In this document: positions 9,045 through 17,543 of the stretch, one piece after another | Layout of the letters: each line of letters starts with the position of its first letter | Numbering within the stretch: the first letter of the stretch is position 1 | Assembly (NCBI RefSeq): GCF_042685265.1 | Contig: NZ_JBHUMX010000014.1 | Length of the DNA stretch: 64,000 bases | Source of the DNA: Oceanobacillus_B kapialis | Lineage (GTDB): Bacteria > Bacillota > Bacilli > Bacillales > Amphibacillaceae | Strand: one strand, 5' to 3' | Notes under the pieces: model-generated | Told to the model about the DNA's origin: nothing | The model's database searches: none | Seen by the model: the letters and a program-made list of their open reading frames with translations, nothing else | Position numbers and translations under genes: made by a program

Positions 9045-9908
9045 TTGTTAGAGCATCTATTAAAGAGATTCCGGTTACGGGTGCAATCCATTCATGAAGT
9101 AGAGGATTCTTTTAGCTCCACTGTATATCGATGTAGATTGCTTGGTGGAGAAGCGTTATATTTAAAGATACCGTACAATAAAATCAAATTTCAAAGAGAG
9201 TTAGAAGCATACGAAATTTTAGAAGACAGAGTCGCCACTCCAAAAATGCTGGATTATTGGGATGGGGATGAAGTGTGTGCTGGTGCTTTTTTATTATCTG
9301 AATTAAAAGGAAGCCCTTTAACAACTGAAGCATCATCAAATGTAGCTTTTCAGATTGGAGTGCTTCATGCATCGATGCACGACATTATGCCACCAGAGAA
9401 TCGGGATCTATTCGGTATGAAAAATGAATTTCCGAATTGGTCGTCATTTATAGAAAACCAATTTTATAGTTTTGCAGAGGACGTTAAAGGAACGTTGGAT
9501 GAACAGTTATACCATTTGGCGATTGAGAAATTTGAGAAGATGAAACAACAGCTTCCAAGCCCAGATGGTCCAAGCTTCATACATATGGATTTTCGCCCAG
9601 CTAATATTATTGTGAATAAAGGGAATGTTTCTGGAGTGCTCGATTTTGAAAGCGTGCGATTTGGTTCGACGGAAATTGATTTCACGAAACTGTATCGGGA
9701 CTTTTTGGATGAAGATAGCAGGTTATCGAAAGCTTATCAAGAAGGGTATAAAAGTATTAGACCATTAATAGATTTAGAAGCTGTCCTGCCTTTTTACCGG
9801 TTTGCAGATGCTTTCAATAGTATCGGATGGTGCAACCGACGTGGTACTGAAAAAAATGCAGCGTTTCTTGAAGAAAATATGAAGAAATTAAGAGAGTTTG
9901 TACTGTAG
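9045..9908 (+). CDS. APH-fold phosphotransferase
   Basis: A 287-residue protein of the aminoglycoside phosphotransferase / choline kinase fold. The catalytic loop HMDFRPANIIV carries the HxDxxxxN signature near residue 181 and is followed by the metal-binding GVLDFES. The N-terminal lobe contains YLKIPYNKI, with the ATP-contacting Lys. It would phosphorylate a small hydroxylated molecule with ATP; drug resistance cannot be inferred. It starts at TTG behind AGGGAGG, 16 bases after the acetyltransferase. Confidence 0.8.
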   Translation: MLEHLLKRFRLRVQSIHEVEDSFSSTVYRCRLLGGEALYLKIPYNKIKFQRELEAYEILEDRVATPKMLDYWDGDEVCAGAFLLSELKGSPLTTEASSNVAFQIGVLHASMHDIMPPENRDLFGMKNEFPNWSSFIENQFYSFAEDVKGTLDEQLYHLAIEKFEKMKQQLPSPDGPSFIHMDFRPANIIVNKGNVSGVLDFESVRFGSTEIDFTKLYRDFLDEDSRLSKAYQEGYKSIRPLIDLEAVLPFYRFADAFNSIGWCNRRGTEKNAAFLEENMKKLREFVL

Positions 9909-9966
9909 CGTAAATGAATTTTACAACTGTCAGGAACAGATAATATAGGTAGAGGGGGAGAGGAAA

Positions 9967-10311
9967 ATGAATATAGAGCTTACTCGGTTTCGTGTTAAGC
10001 AAGGTGCAAAGGCAAAAGTCGATGAATGGATGAACTTTCTTCGCGATCATATGCAAGACGTTTTACTTACATTAGAAGATGAAAAGATGTATGTAGAGAC
10101 CATTCTTAGAGAAACCGTTGATGGTTGGGAATACTTGTACTGGTATTCCATCCAGGGAGAAGGTGGACAGGAAGTTGAGGAGTCTACCCATTGGATTGAT
10201 AAAAAACATCTCGAATTCTGGGATTTATGCATCGATCCAGAATACAGGCCAGTTGACTTAAAAACGGAGGTCGTGATGATTCCTGAAAAGGTAAAAGCGA
10301 GTATGGTTTAA
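9967..10311 (+). CDS. DUF6176-like small protein
   Basis: A 114-residue soluble protein rich in aromatic and acidic residues. It resembles the ferredoxin-like DUF6176 family, with its N-terminal TRFRVKQGAKAKVDEWM and central ETILRETVDGWEYLYWY segments. No catalytic motif is known to me. The start follows AGAGGGGGAGAGG. It is 58 bases after the phosphotransferase, perhaps in the same transcript. Confidence 0.65.
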   Translation: MNIELTRFRVKQGAKAKVDEWMNFLRDHMQDVLLTLEDEKMYVETILRETVDGWEYLYWYSIQGEGGQEVEESTHWIDKKHLEFWDLCIDPEYRPVDLKTEVVMIPEKVKASMV

Positions 10312-10381
10312 ATAAGCTTATACATAATTAAACTTAAGGCATTACAATTAGTAGTAGGAATTGGAAACAGGGGGCAGCGAA

Positions 10382-11128
10382 ATGTTTGAACTAACGTTGC
10401 TGGAATGGATACTAGTAATCTTTTGTGCACTTTGTATTGGTTTTTCAAAGTCTGGGTTGCCTAATTTAGTCATTCTGGTTGTTACATTAATTATGTTTGT
10501 CTTCCCGGCAAGAGATTCTGTCGGTATTATGTTGCCAATGCTCTTGGTGGGAGATCTATTTGCGATTATTTATTATCGTCGCAACGTAAAGTGGAATCAT
10601 TTAAAGGGGCTTATCCCGTGGGTTCTAATTGGAATTGTTGCTGGCTATTTCGTTTTAGAACGGGTTAGTGATGAACAGCTTAAACCATTGATCGGAATTA
10701 TTGTACTGGTTATGATCACGCTCCATTTTACGCGTGAAAAGTTCGGTACAAAATTTAATGCCATGCTGCCTAACTCACTTGGGTTCACGCTCTTAATGGT
10801 TATTCTTGGTGGTTTTACGACAATGGTAGGAAATGCTGCTGGGGCAATTATGACCATTTTTTTATTAGTGAAAGGACTCCCCAAAAAGGAATTTGTTGGC
10901 ACAGGAGCCTGGTTCTTTCTATTTGTTAATTTAATTAAGGTTCCGTTCTATGTGCACCTGGATCTGATTACGTTGGATTCCCTTTCATTTAACGCATGGT
11001 TAGTGCCTGCTATTATTCTTGGAGCATTTATTGGTATTAAAGTTTTACCAATTATACCTCAAAAAATCTTTACCATACTTGTGCTTGTTTTAGCAGCGCT
11101 AGGTGGAATTAATTTGCTGGTGAATTAA
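10382..11128 (+). CDS. Sulfite exporter TauE/SafE family permease
   Basis: A 248-residue polytopic membrane protein with two repeats of the TauE/SafE (DUF81) fold: GFSKSGLPNLVILV near the N-terminus and GGFTTMVGNAAGAIMTIFLL after the centre. Family members move sulfite, sulfonates or other organic anions; direction and substrate are not evident. AGGGGG lies 7 bases before the ATG at 10382, so an upstream TTG is rejected. A long hairpin terminator follows. Confidence 0.88.
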   Translation: MFELTLLEWILVIFCALCIGFSKSGLPNLVILVVTLIMFVFPARDSVGIMLPMLLVGDLFAIIYYRRNVKWNHLKGLIPWVLIGIVAGYFVLERVSDEQLKPLIGIIVLVMITLHFTREKFGTKFNAMLPNSLGFTLLMVILGGFTTMVGNAAGAIMTIFLLVKGLPKKEFVGTGAWFFLFVNLIKVPFYVHLDLITLDSLSFNAWLVPAIILGAFIGIKVLPIIPQKIFTILVLVLAALGGINLLVN

Positions 11129-11145
11129 AGCTTTTGGGGTATTGA

Positions 11146-11196
11146 AATCCGACTGATCGAATTTAAACAACTAAATTCGGTCAGGCGGGTTTTTCT
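11146..11196 (+). terminator. Rho-independent terminator after tauE-like gene
   Basis: A roughly 20-bp stem with several G-U pairs, from AATCCGACTGATCGAATTTA to its near-complement, is followed by TTTTT. Confidence 0.85.
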
Positions 11197-11260
11197 ATTT
11201 TGAATGATTAAAGCTTTACATGGGTATATAAATTAAATAGACATAAATGGAGGTGGTTTG

Positions 11261-11755
11261 ATGGAAAACAATGTTCACACTCAAGGGATAGTAAAGTATG
11301 CGAACCGGAACATATTATCAGGTATTTTATTCGGCCTGGGCCTTGCTGCGTTTATTGATGAGACGGTATTTCATCAGTTATTGCGTTGGCACCATTTCTA
11401 CGATAAATCTACCACAGATATTGGTTTAATTTCCGATGGGCTTTTCCATGCGTTTAGCTGGTTTGCTACGATTGGTGGCTTGTTTTTATTCGCTGATCTG
11501 AGAAGAAGAAATGCGCTTTGGTTAAAGCGCTGGTGGGGGAGTGTGTTACTTGGTGCAGGGGCATTTCAACTATATGATGGCATCATCCAACATAAATTAA
11601 TGCGATTACATCAAATAAGGTATGTCGAAAATGTTTGGTTATATGATCTGATATGGAATGCTATTGCTGTTATCATGATCGTGATTGGAAGTATTATTCT
11701 TTTACAGACAAGAAAAATTCTGCGTAAGCAAAAGGAGTTGAACTCCAATGCATAG
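11261..11755 (+). CDS. DUF2243 membrane protein
   Basis: A 164-residue protein with four hydrophobic segments. The conserved region LSGILFGLGLAAFIDETVFHQLLRWHHFY near the N-terminus and the later FQLYDGIIQHKLMRLHQIRY carry paired His residues expected to face the membrane interface, as in DUF2243. Function is unknown. GGAGGTGG is 5 bases before the ATG. It overlaps the next gene, a CtaG-like protein, by 8 bases, so the two are translationally linked and may act together in copper or cytochrome oxidase biogenesis (inference). Confidence 0.85.
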   Translation: MENNVHTQGIVKYANRNILSGILFGLGLAAFIDETVFHQLLRWHHFYDKSTTDIGLISDGLFHAFSWFATIGGLFLFADLRRRNALWLKRWWGSVLLGAGAFQLYDGIIQHKLMRLHQIRYVENVWLYDLIWNAIAVIMIVIGSIILLQTRKILRKQKELNSNA

Positions 11756-12518
11756 TGGAATGCAGGGAGGTTGGACATTTATCGTTGGCATTTTATCTAT
11801 TGGAGCTATCGCGGTCTATTTCCTTGCAGGCTTTTTATCCAATCGGAAAAGTCACTTGCAGCAATGGCCGACCTATCGCTACATACTTTGGGCTCTTGGC
11901 ATTATAGCGGCTGCTTCCGCGTTAATTGGTCCTATTGCACAATGGGCACATACCAACTTTACTGCCCATATGCTGGGACACCTTTTGCTCGGAATGCTTT
12001 CACCGCTTTTGTTAGTTCTTGCTGCACCGATGACCCTTGCACTCCGGGCGCTGCCTGTTAGACAGGCACGGTTTTTAGCAAATTTGTTAAAAAGCAGTCC
12101 TGTAGCTTTCTTAAGTCATCCTATTACAGCTACCGTTTTGAATATCGGAGGACTTTGGGTGCTGTATACGACAGACTTATATCACATGATGCACCATTCC
12201 TTTTTCATTCATTTACTTGTGCATTTTCACGTATTTGCGGCAGGATTTTTATTTACAGCAGCGATGATTTATATGGATCCGATCCCTCATCGCTATTCGT
12301 ATTTTTATCGCAGTATTGTTCTTATGCTTGCATTAGGAGGCCATGCAATTCTGTCTAAGTTTATCTATGCAAATCCCCCAAGCGGTGTCCCGTCCAACCA
12401 GGCGGAAGCTGGCGGAATGTTGATGTATTATGGTGGGGATGCAATCGATTTAGTGATCGTATTTATTCTTTTGTTACATTGGTATCGTGCATCCACACCA
12501 CGAAGAGCTTTTGCTTAG
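11748..12518 (+). CDS. CtaG-like cytochrome c oxidase assembly protein (paralogue 1)
   Basis: A 256-residue membrane protein with about seven helices, matching the caa3-type CtaG family. It has the His-rich stretches AQWAHTNFTAHMLGHLLLGM and YHMMHHSFFIHLLVHFHVF, candidate copper ligands. The family supports delivery of copper to the Cu-B site of cytochrome oxidase. Its start lies within the DUF2243 gene, and its stop overlaps the convergent cupin gene by 4 bases. A second CtaG-like gene is at 49828-50610, so this copy may serve a different oxidase. Confidence 0.85.
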   Translation: MHSGMQGGWTFIVGILSIGAIAVYFLAGFLSNRKSHLQQWPTYRYILWALGIIAAASALIGPIAQWAHTNFTAHMLGHLLLGMLSPLLLVLAAPMTLALRALPVRQARFLANLLKSSPVAFLSHPITATVLNIGGLWVLYTTDLYHMMHHSFFIHLLVHFHVFAAGFLFTAAMIYMDPIPHRYSYFYRSIVLMLALGGHAILSKFIYANPPSGVPSNQAEAGGMLMYYGGDAIDLVIVFILLLHWYRASTPRRAFA

Positions 12519-13162
12519 AAATGATTTTGGCCTTGTGGGTAATAACCTCCATAGTATGCAGTACTGTCATTTCTAGTAGAGGTTTGCTTTTCGGAATGCG
12601 TCTCATATTCATCCAATCGGTGCTGTTTACACTCGTCGGTCGGCCCGATTATAATTGTTTCATTGTGAAGGGGAGATAAGGTTTTCTTTAATTGATCGGC
12701 ATTCAGGCAATACGTATATGCGAGTACCTCAACGGGTGTTTTGGTAAGGATGTCTGAGCCGAAAATATATTCAGGATAAGGGGCATCGAATATGGCCAGC
12801 AAATGTGTTTGATTTGTTGTTGCCTTCTCCCAATGCCACCAGCCTTGCGGTATATTAGCAACCTGTCCTGGTCGGATGGAAATCGTGCTTACCTCATTGG
12901 TGAATGGGTTGATGAACGAAACTTCCGCATTTCCAGAGATACAATAAACGAGTTCTGCAGCATTTTGGTGGTAGTGTGGCTCCACTACACGATCATCACT
13001 TAAGAAAATATCAAGCAGCGAGACATCACCAAGTGTGTTTAGCACATCTCTCCCTAATCGATTGATATAATTTTGTCTGTTCCTTGTAAACAGACGATTT
13101 TTATTTAAGTCAGCAAAGTATATGTTATTTTCACCTTTATAATCTAGGTATGACTCTCCCAT
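12515..13162 (-). CDS. Cupin domain protein, probably expressed in sporulation
   Basis: A 215-residue protein with one cupin barrel. Motif 1 is EPHYHQNAAELVYCISG near residue 60 and motif 2 is PGQVANIPQGWWHW near 100, so the metal-binding His/Glu set (HxH...E and a later H) is largely present. It resembles half of the bicupin oxalate decarboxylases and spore cupins, but the reaction is unknown. A sigma-K-like promoter lies about 35-65 bases upstream (13198-13227), which suggests mother-cell expression. The C-terminal tail is Gly/Tyr/Gln-rich (YYGGYYPQG), a composition common in coat proteins. Confidence 0.75.
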   Translation of the reverse strand: MGESYLDYKGENNIYFADLNKNRLFTRNRQNYINRLGRDVLNTLGDVSLLDIFLSDDRVVEPHYHQNAAELVYCISGNAEVSFINPFTNEVSTISIRPGQVANIPQGWWHWEKATTNQTHLLAIFDAPYPEYIFGSDILTKTPVEVLAYTYCLNADQLKKTLSPLHNETIIIGPTDECKQHRLDEYETHSEKQTSTRNDSTAYYGGYYPQGQNHF

Positions 13163-13197
13163 GCCTTAACAGCCCCTTACAATAATTTTTCCCCTCC

Positions 13198-13227
13198 TAT
13201 TGTATGATCCCGAGATGATAATGTGAC
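13198..13227 (-). promoter_or_regulatory. Sigma-K-like promoter of the cupin gene
   Basis: Reading the minus strand, GTCACA and CATACAATA are separated by 15 bases. The -10 fits the sigma-K consensus CATAnnnTA exactly and the -35 fits GGMACM at five of six positions. The -10 also resembles sigma-E, but no sigma-E -35 is visible. Confidence 0.5.
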
Positions 13228-13292
13228 AAACGCGGATTTTTATTTCCAAAACGCTTTTTCCAAAAATTTTCATGCATATTTTTTTGTGAATG

Positions 13293-13329
13293 TGGTAAAA
13301 TAAGAACAGGTGTTCTCGAACAAACGTTC
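13293..13329 (+). promoter_or_regulatory. Extended -10 promoter with two tandem LexA (SOS) boxes
   Basis: TGGTAAAAT at 13293-13301 is an extended -10. Directly after it lie GAACaggtGTTC (13304-13315) and GAACaaacGTTC (13318-13329). Both match the Gram-positive LexA operator GAACnnnnGTTC perfectly, and the second is the full CGAACnnnnGTTCC form. Binding here would cover the transcription start. Confidence 0.85.
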
Positions 13330-13346
13330 CGGAAAGGGTGTTCTTC

Positions 13347-13562
13347 ATGAATGGTGTATTAAAGCGGTCGATGGAAACAAAGCAAAAGATTGTCGTGTTC
13401 TATATGGACGGAAATCAACAAGTCACACAGCGTTTTATTCGGGTGTTAAAAATGGATGAAAAGCGCGTTCTTGCTTATTGCTATTATCGAAAAAACGTAC
13501 GCACCTTTAAAAGGGAAAACATCCTTTCAGCAGGAACAGTCAACAAGAAAGTGGGGGCTTAA
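13347..13562 (+). CDS. Small SOS-associated protein, WYL-like fold
   Basis: A 71-residue basic protein. The sequence METKQKIVVFYMDG, then RFIRVLKMDEKRVLAYCYYRKNVRTFKRENILSA, follows the pattern of a minimal WYL module (an aromatic core and RTF-x-RENI end). Similar small proteins accompany YolD and Y-family polymerase genes in Bacillaceae. The ATG at 13347 is 8 bases after AAAGGG. It lies just downstream of tandem LexA operators and two bases before the yolD-like gene, so it is expected to be DNA-damage inducible. No enzyme activity is suggested. Confidence 0.7.
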   Translation: MNGVLKRSMETKQKIVVFYMDGNQQVTQRFIRVLKMDEKRVLAYCYYRKNVRTFKRENILSAGTVNKKVGA

Positions 13563-13564
13563 CC

Positions 13565-13882
13565 ATGAGTGTCAATGACAGAGGTACGATAAAGTGGACA
13601 GCGATGATGCTGCCAGAGCATATTGAGCTATTGAAAAAGATGTGGGCAGAGCAAGAGTTTAAGGAAAAACCAATGCTTTCCGAATATCAGATGGAAGAAA
13701 TAAATTTGCAGCTACAGCTAGCATTGTCAAACGATTTAACGATTGAGTTAGAATATTTTAGAGACCATGATTACCACAAAATAAAAGGCAAGCTGCTTGG
13801 GGTGGATGTTTTAAATAAATTTGTGAAAATTAATGAGGAGTATTTACCGCTGGACCATTTGACTGGTGCCTGGATTGATTAA
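13565..13882 (+). CDS. YolD-like family protein
   Basis: A 105-residue member of the YolD-like family. It has the typical opening NDRGTIKWTAMMLPEHIELLK, a KPMLSEYQMEEI core and a C-terminal beta-rich part ending LPLDHLTGAWID. YolD proteins are usually cotranscribed with UvrX/YqjW translesion polymerases under LexA. Here it follows the small WYL-like gene under tandem SOS boxes, yet no polymerase gene is adjacent. AAGTGGGGGC precedes the start. Confidence 0.85.
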   Translation: MSVNDRGTIKWTAMMLPEHIELLKKMWAEQEFKEKPMLSEYQMEEINLQLQLALSNDLTIELEYFRDHDYHKIKGKLLGVDVLNKFVKINEEYLPLDHLTGAWID

Positions 13883-13949
13883 GGAGCATTTTCTTTTGGT
13901 TATGAAAAAGCTATAATGATAGCATCATAGCGAAGGGGGAACGGAACAG

Positions 13950-14735
13950 ATGCAAATTGCTATCATGAGCTATAACATTAGGTGTCTCACTAGTAAGGAC
14001 AACTCGCCACATACTTGGGCTGAAAGATTACCGGAAGTCATTAAGATAATTAAGGAAAAAGACCCTGATTTTATTGGAATTCAAGAAGCAGTACCACAGC
14101 AAATGAGCGACCTGGAAGCATATCTTCCGGACTATCAGTGGGTCGGCGAAGGAAGAGATGGCGGTGACAAGGGAGAGCACTCCGCCATATTTTTCCGAAA
14201 AGCTGCCTTTAAAGTAATGAACACAGCTACATACTGGTTGTCAGAGATGCCGGAAAAACCTGGTTCAAAAAGCTGGGGAAGTGCTTGTCCACGAATTGTA
14301 ACATGGGGAAAATTTCGGCGCCTGGACGCAGGGGATGAGGTGTATATTCTAAACACCCATTTTGATCATAAATCCGTTAAAGCACGAGAAAAGGCAGCAA
14401 CATTATTGGGCGAAACTGTTGGTTTAGATCCCGAACTCCCGATGGTATTGACGGGGGACTTTAACGCAAACCATGAAAGCATTCCTTTCCAGATTTTAGA
14501 GGATCATGGCTATGTAAACCTGTGGGAAACAGCGAAAACGCGGAAAAATGAGAACCTAGGAACGCTAAACAATTTCCACGATCCTACTGGTGGAGGGGTA
14601 GGATCCCGAATTGATGGAATCCTGGCAAAAGGCACTGTTACGGCTCTTTTTATTGAAATCGTGAATACAAGGAATGGGGAGCAATTTCCGAGCGACCATT
14701 ATCCGTTGTTTGCTGTATTGGAAGTTGGAGAATAG
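13950..14735 (+). CDS. Endonuclease/exonuclease/phosphatase family protein
   Basis: A 261-residue EEP-superfamily hydrolase. The order of motifs is MSYNIRC (Asn), IGIQEAV (metal-binding Glu), RIVTWGKF, NTHFDHKS (catalytic His), LTGDFNAN (Asp/Asn) and the terminal SDHYPLFAVLEV. Members cleave phosphodiesters in nucleic acids, lipids or sugar phosphates. This short form without a signal peptide could act on sugar or inositol phosphates, and DNA repair is not established. AAGGGGGAAC lies upstream of the ATG. It is 67 bases after yolD, so cotranscription with the SOS operon is possible but unproven. Confidence 0.85.
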   Translation: MQIAIMSYNIRCLTSKDNSPHTWAERLPEVIKIIKEKDPDFIGIQEAVPQQMSDLEAYLPDYQWVGEGRDGGDKGEHSAIFFRKAAFKVMNTATYWLSEMPEKPGSKSWGSACPRIVTWGKFRRLDAGDEVYILNTHFDHKSVKAREKAATLLGETVGLDPELPMVLTGDFNANHESIPFQILEDHGYVNLWETAKTRKNENLGTLNNFHDPTGGGVGSRIDGILAKGTVTALFIEIVNTRNGEQFPSDHYPLFAVLEVGE

Positions 14736-14781
14736 CCTGAATAAATTCATACTAAAACCAACAGAAAAATAATTCTCATCT

Positions 14782-14832
14782 AAATAAGCAGGCAGTCTAC
14801 CTTAGTTTTAGTAGATGGCCTGCTTATTTTTG
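14782..14832 (+). terminator. Rho-independent terminator after EEP gene
   Basis: AAATAAGCAGGC pairs with GCCTGCTTATTTTT, with an inner imperfect stem, and ends in a T-run. Confidence 0.85.
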
Positions 14833-15038
14833 AATTATTTTGATAGCCGAATAGGGGTTAATTTTCCTGGGATATGAATAAGCCATTGTATTTTTCTATA
14901 CTATTTTATATTCCGGAAAATATAAATGATGCGTTAGGGCAATTTAGTTTACAAATAGCAATAAACAGGAATAGTATGAAATTAGCATCATAAACTGACA
15001 TCTAAGCCAGGGATTTCAGCAGAGAGAGGAGCTCTAAC

Positions 15039-15854
15039 ATGCTAGACTATTTCTTATCATTACATCCAGTTGTCCAAGCAGGTATTGCTACACTATTTAC
15101 TTGGGGAATGACGGCGCTTGGAGCAGCCCTTGTATTTACAACAAAAAACTTCAATCAAAAATTAATGGATAGTATGCTCGGATTTGCGGGTGGGGTTATG
15201 ATTGCGGCCAGCTTTTGGTCATTGCTCTCACCGGCGCTAGATATGGCGGAAGAGAATGGCTCCATTGCATGGATTCCAGCTGCGGTCGGGTTTATGCTCG
15301 GGGGGCTTTTTCTTTGGGGAATTGACAAAGTTTTACCCCATTTACACCCATCCTCTCCAATAAGTGAGGCAGAGGGATACCGGCCCAAAGAGAGAAAACG
15401 TAGTACATTACTTGTATTGGCAATAACCATGCATAATATTCCAGAAGGACTAGCTGTTGGGGTAGCTTTCGGCGCAGTTGCAGCAGAGTTTCCTCAAGCT
15501 TCCATTACAGGAGCCATTGTGCTTGCACTTGGTATAGGAATTCAGAATTTCCCGGAAGGACTTGCAGTTTCTATGCCATTGCGTAGAGAAGGAATGTCAC
15601 GGCGCAAGAGCTTTATGTATGGCCAGTTCTCTGGCATGGTTGAACCTATAGCCGGTATTGTTGGGGCAATGGCCGTAACTTTTATCCAGCCGCTTCTTCC
15701 CTATGCACTAAGCTTCGCAGCAGGTGCCATGATTTTTGTGGTAGCCGAAGAAGTTATCCCAGGATCGCAGGAAGAAGGGAACAGAGATCTTGCAGTCATG
15801 AGTTTAATGATTGGTTTTACTATTATGATGATTCTCGATGTGGCACTTGGATAA
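15039..15854 (+). CDS. ZIP family metal transporter
   Basis: A 271-residue membrane protein with about eight helices. The metal-binding helices are recognisable: MHNIPEGLAVGVAFGA (helix 4, with HN..PEG) and GIGIQNFPEGLAVSMPLRREG (helix 5). A His-containing loop HLHPSS sits between helices 3 and 4. It imports Zn2+, Fe2+ or Mn2+ into the cytoplasm. AGAGAGGAG precedes the ATG. I saw no clear Zur, Fur or MntR box in the 200 bases upstream. Confidence 0.92.
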   Translation: MLDYFLSLHPVVQAGIATLFTWGMTALGAALVFTTKNFNQKLMDSMLGFAGGVMIAASFWSLLSPALDMAEENGSIAWIPAAVGFMLGGLFLWGIDKVLPHLHPSSPISEAEGYRPKERKRSTLLVLAITMHNIPEGLAVGVAFGAVAAEFPQASITGAIVLALGIGIQNFPEGLAVSMPLRREGMSRRKSFMYGQFSGMVEPIAGIVGAMAVTFIQPLLPYALSFAAGAMIFVVAEEVIPGSQEEGNRDLAVMSLMIGFTIMMILDVALG

Positions 15855-15918
15855 GGTAAAAATAAACGTACTTAAATCACTTTAAATTTTAAGGAATTTA
15901 AAATAGTAATATTCACAC

Positions 15919-15959
15919 ATAATGAAAGGAGCTTGGGTAAAACTGGCTCCTTTCATTAT
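15919..15959 (+). terminator. Perfect inverted repeat, possible terminator after the ZIP gene
   Basis: ATAATGAAAGGAGC and GCTCCTTTCATTAT form a perfect 14-bp stem with a 13-base loop. There is no T-run afterwards, so termination is uncertain. The rest of 15960-16163 holds nothing I can identify. Confidence 0.5.
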
Positions 15960-16163
15960 GAACTGATAACACTATATTGAAGTAATGCACCAGCGCAAGG
16001 TAAGTTATTATAATTGCTTAATTCCTTGTCCTTAAAAACATTACCCTTTTTCGCAGATACACAACAAGATATATGTTTCAATGACCCAGTGATCCATTGG
16101 TAGTCTACTTTCTATAACGAGCTGGTGAAAGCTCTCAAATTCACATCCCCATTAAAAGTATTT

Positions 16164-16193
16164 CTCATATATTCCGCAAAACTACAAATACTA
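16164..16193 (+). promoter_or_regulatory. Possible sigma-G promoter for splAB
   Basis: CTCATA and AATACTA are separated by 17 bases, resembling sigma-G (TGAATA / CATACTA) well at -10 and weakly at -35. spl genes in B. subtilis are forespore-expressed. Confidence 0.35.
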
Positions 16194-16210
16194 CCTAGTA
16201 AAAAGGAAGA

Positions 16211-16480
16211 ATGGGTGAAAAAATGCACACAAATGAATTCTATCAACCTGGAGAGGTTGTTTACATTATTATCCGTAATCCACATGCCCAAGATGTAGCA
16301 CATGTACAACAGGCTGCTGTCGTTGAAAATCCAGAGCAAAATGGGGAGCTTGCCTTGTTTATCCACGAGACGTATTTTCCGTTAACAGAAGAATTTGCTG
16401 TCTATAAAAGTGCTGAAGAAGCTGAGGAAGCATACCAGGTGGCTTTCGGTTTGCCAGAAACAGAGGATTATTATGGTTAA
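16211..16480 (+). CDS. splA: Transcriptional regulator SplA
   Basis: An 89-residue small protein similar to SplA, the negative regulator (TRAP-like) of spore photoproduct lyase expression. The conserved block YQPGEVVYIIIRNPHAQDVAHVQQAAVV and the following LALFIHETYFPLTEE are characteristic. It overlaps splB by 8 bases, as in a translationally coupled pair. The start is either 16211, close to AAAAGGAAGA, or the ATG at 16223; the conserved region begins after both. Confidence 0.88.
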   Translation: MGEKMHTNEFYQPGEVVYIIIRNPHAQDVAHVQQAAVVENPEQNGELALFIHETYFPLTEEFAVYKSAEEAEEAYQVAFGLPETEDYYG

Positions 16481-17501
16481 GCCATTTGTTCCGCAACTTG
16501 TATATGTAGAGCCGCGAGCCATGGAATATCCGCTTGCCAAGGAGTTAATTGGCAAGTTTGAAAAGATGGATATTGAGATAAGGGAAACGACATCACATAA
16601 CCAGATCCGAAATTTACCTGGTGACAATCATTTTCAAAAATACCGAACAGCAAAATCAACGCTTGTGCTCGGTATCCGTAAAACACTAAAGTTTGATACA
16701 TCAAAGCCGTCTGCTGAATATGCCATTCCCTTTGCGACAGGGTGTATGGGTCATTGCCACTATTGTTATCTGCAAACGACAATGGGAAGCAAGCCGTATA
16801 TTCGCTCCTACGTAAACGTGGACGAAATTTTTGATGCAGCAGAAGAGTATATGCAGGAACGGGCGCCAGAGGCAACTCGTTTTGAAGCATCCTGTACTTC
16901 CGATATCGTGGGAATCGATCATTTAACACACACATTGAAAAGAGCTATTGAATATTTTGGAAAGTCAGAGCATGGCAAGCTCCGTTTTGTTACAAAATTT
17001 GCACATGTGGATCACTTGCTTGATGCAGAGCATAAGGGGAGAACACGCTTCCGTTTTAGTGTGAATGATGATTATATAATCAAATATTTTGAGCCAGGTA
17101 CTTCTCGCCTGAAAGAGCGGATTGAAGCAGCAGTGAAAATTGCAGAAGCAGGTTACCCACTCGGGTTTATCGTTGCACCGATTTATTTACATGAGGGCTG
17201 GAAGGAAGGCTACAAAGAGATGTTTGAAAGGCTGGAAGCAGCTTTACCTGCTAAAGCAACAAAGGATTTGACCTTTGAATTAATTCAGCATCGCTTTACC
17301 AAGCCAGCTAAGCGCGTTATCCAGGAAAATTACCCAATGACAAAGCTTGAACTCGATGAATCAAAACGAAAATGGAAATGGGGACGCTACGGAATTGGTA
17401 AGTACGTCTACCAAAATGAGGAACAGGAAGACATTAAGGACACACTTGGTGGTTATATTAACAAGTACTTTCCAGATGCCAAAATTGAATATTTCACATA
17501 A
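16473..17501 (+). CDS. splB: Spore photoproduct lyase
   Basis: A 342-residue radical-SAM DNA repair enzyme, the same length as B. subtilis SplB. It reverses the 5-thyminyl-5,6-dihydrothymine lesion in germinating spores. The iron-sulfur motif CMGHCHYC (CxxxCxxC) is near residue 90, and the catalytic Cys region FEASCTSDIVGIDH is near 140. The start at 16473 sits inside the end of splA; the longer frame upstream is only splA read in another phase. It ends in a shared bidirectional terminator facing another UV-repair gene. Confidence 0.96.
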   Translation: MVKPFVPQLVYVEPRAMEYPLAKELIGKFEKMDIEIRETTSHNQIRNLPGDNHFQKYRTAKSTLVLGIRKTLKFDTSKPSAEYAIPFATGCMGHCHYCYLQTTMGSKPYIRSYVNVDEIFDAAEEYMQERAPEATRFEASCTSDIVGIDHLTHTLKRAIEYFGKSEHGKLRFVTKFAHVDHLLDAEHKGRTRFRFSVNDDYIIKYFEPGTSRLKERIEAAVKIAEAGYPLGFIVAPIYLHEGWKEGYKEMFERLEAALPAKATKDLTFELIQHRFTKPAKRVIQENYPMTKLELDESKRKWKWGRYGIGKYVYQNEEQEDIKDTLGGYINKYFPDAKIEYFT

Positions 17502-17543
17502 AAAATGAAACCTGCCAATGGTACTGGCGGGTTTCATTTTTTT
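17500..17543. terminator. Bidirectional Rho-independent terminator
   Basis: AAAAAATGAAACCTGCC pairs with GGCGGGTTTCATTTTTTT. A-run and T-run flanks make it work for splB and for the convergent glycosylase gene, whose 3' end overlaps it. Confidence 0.9.
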
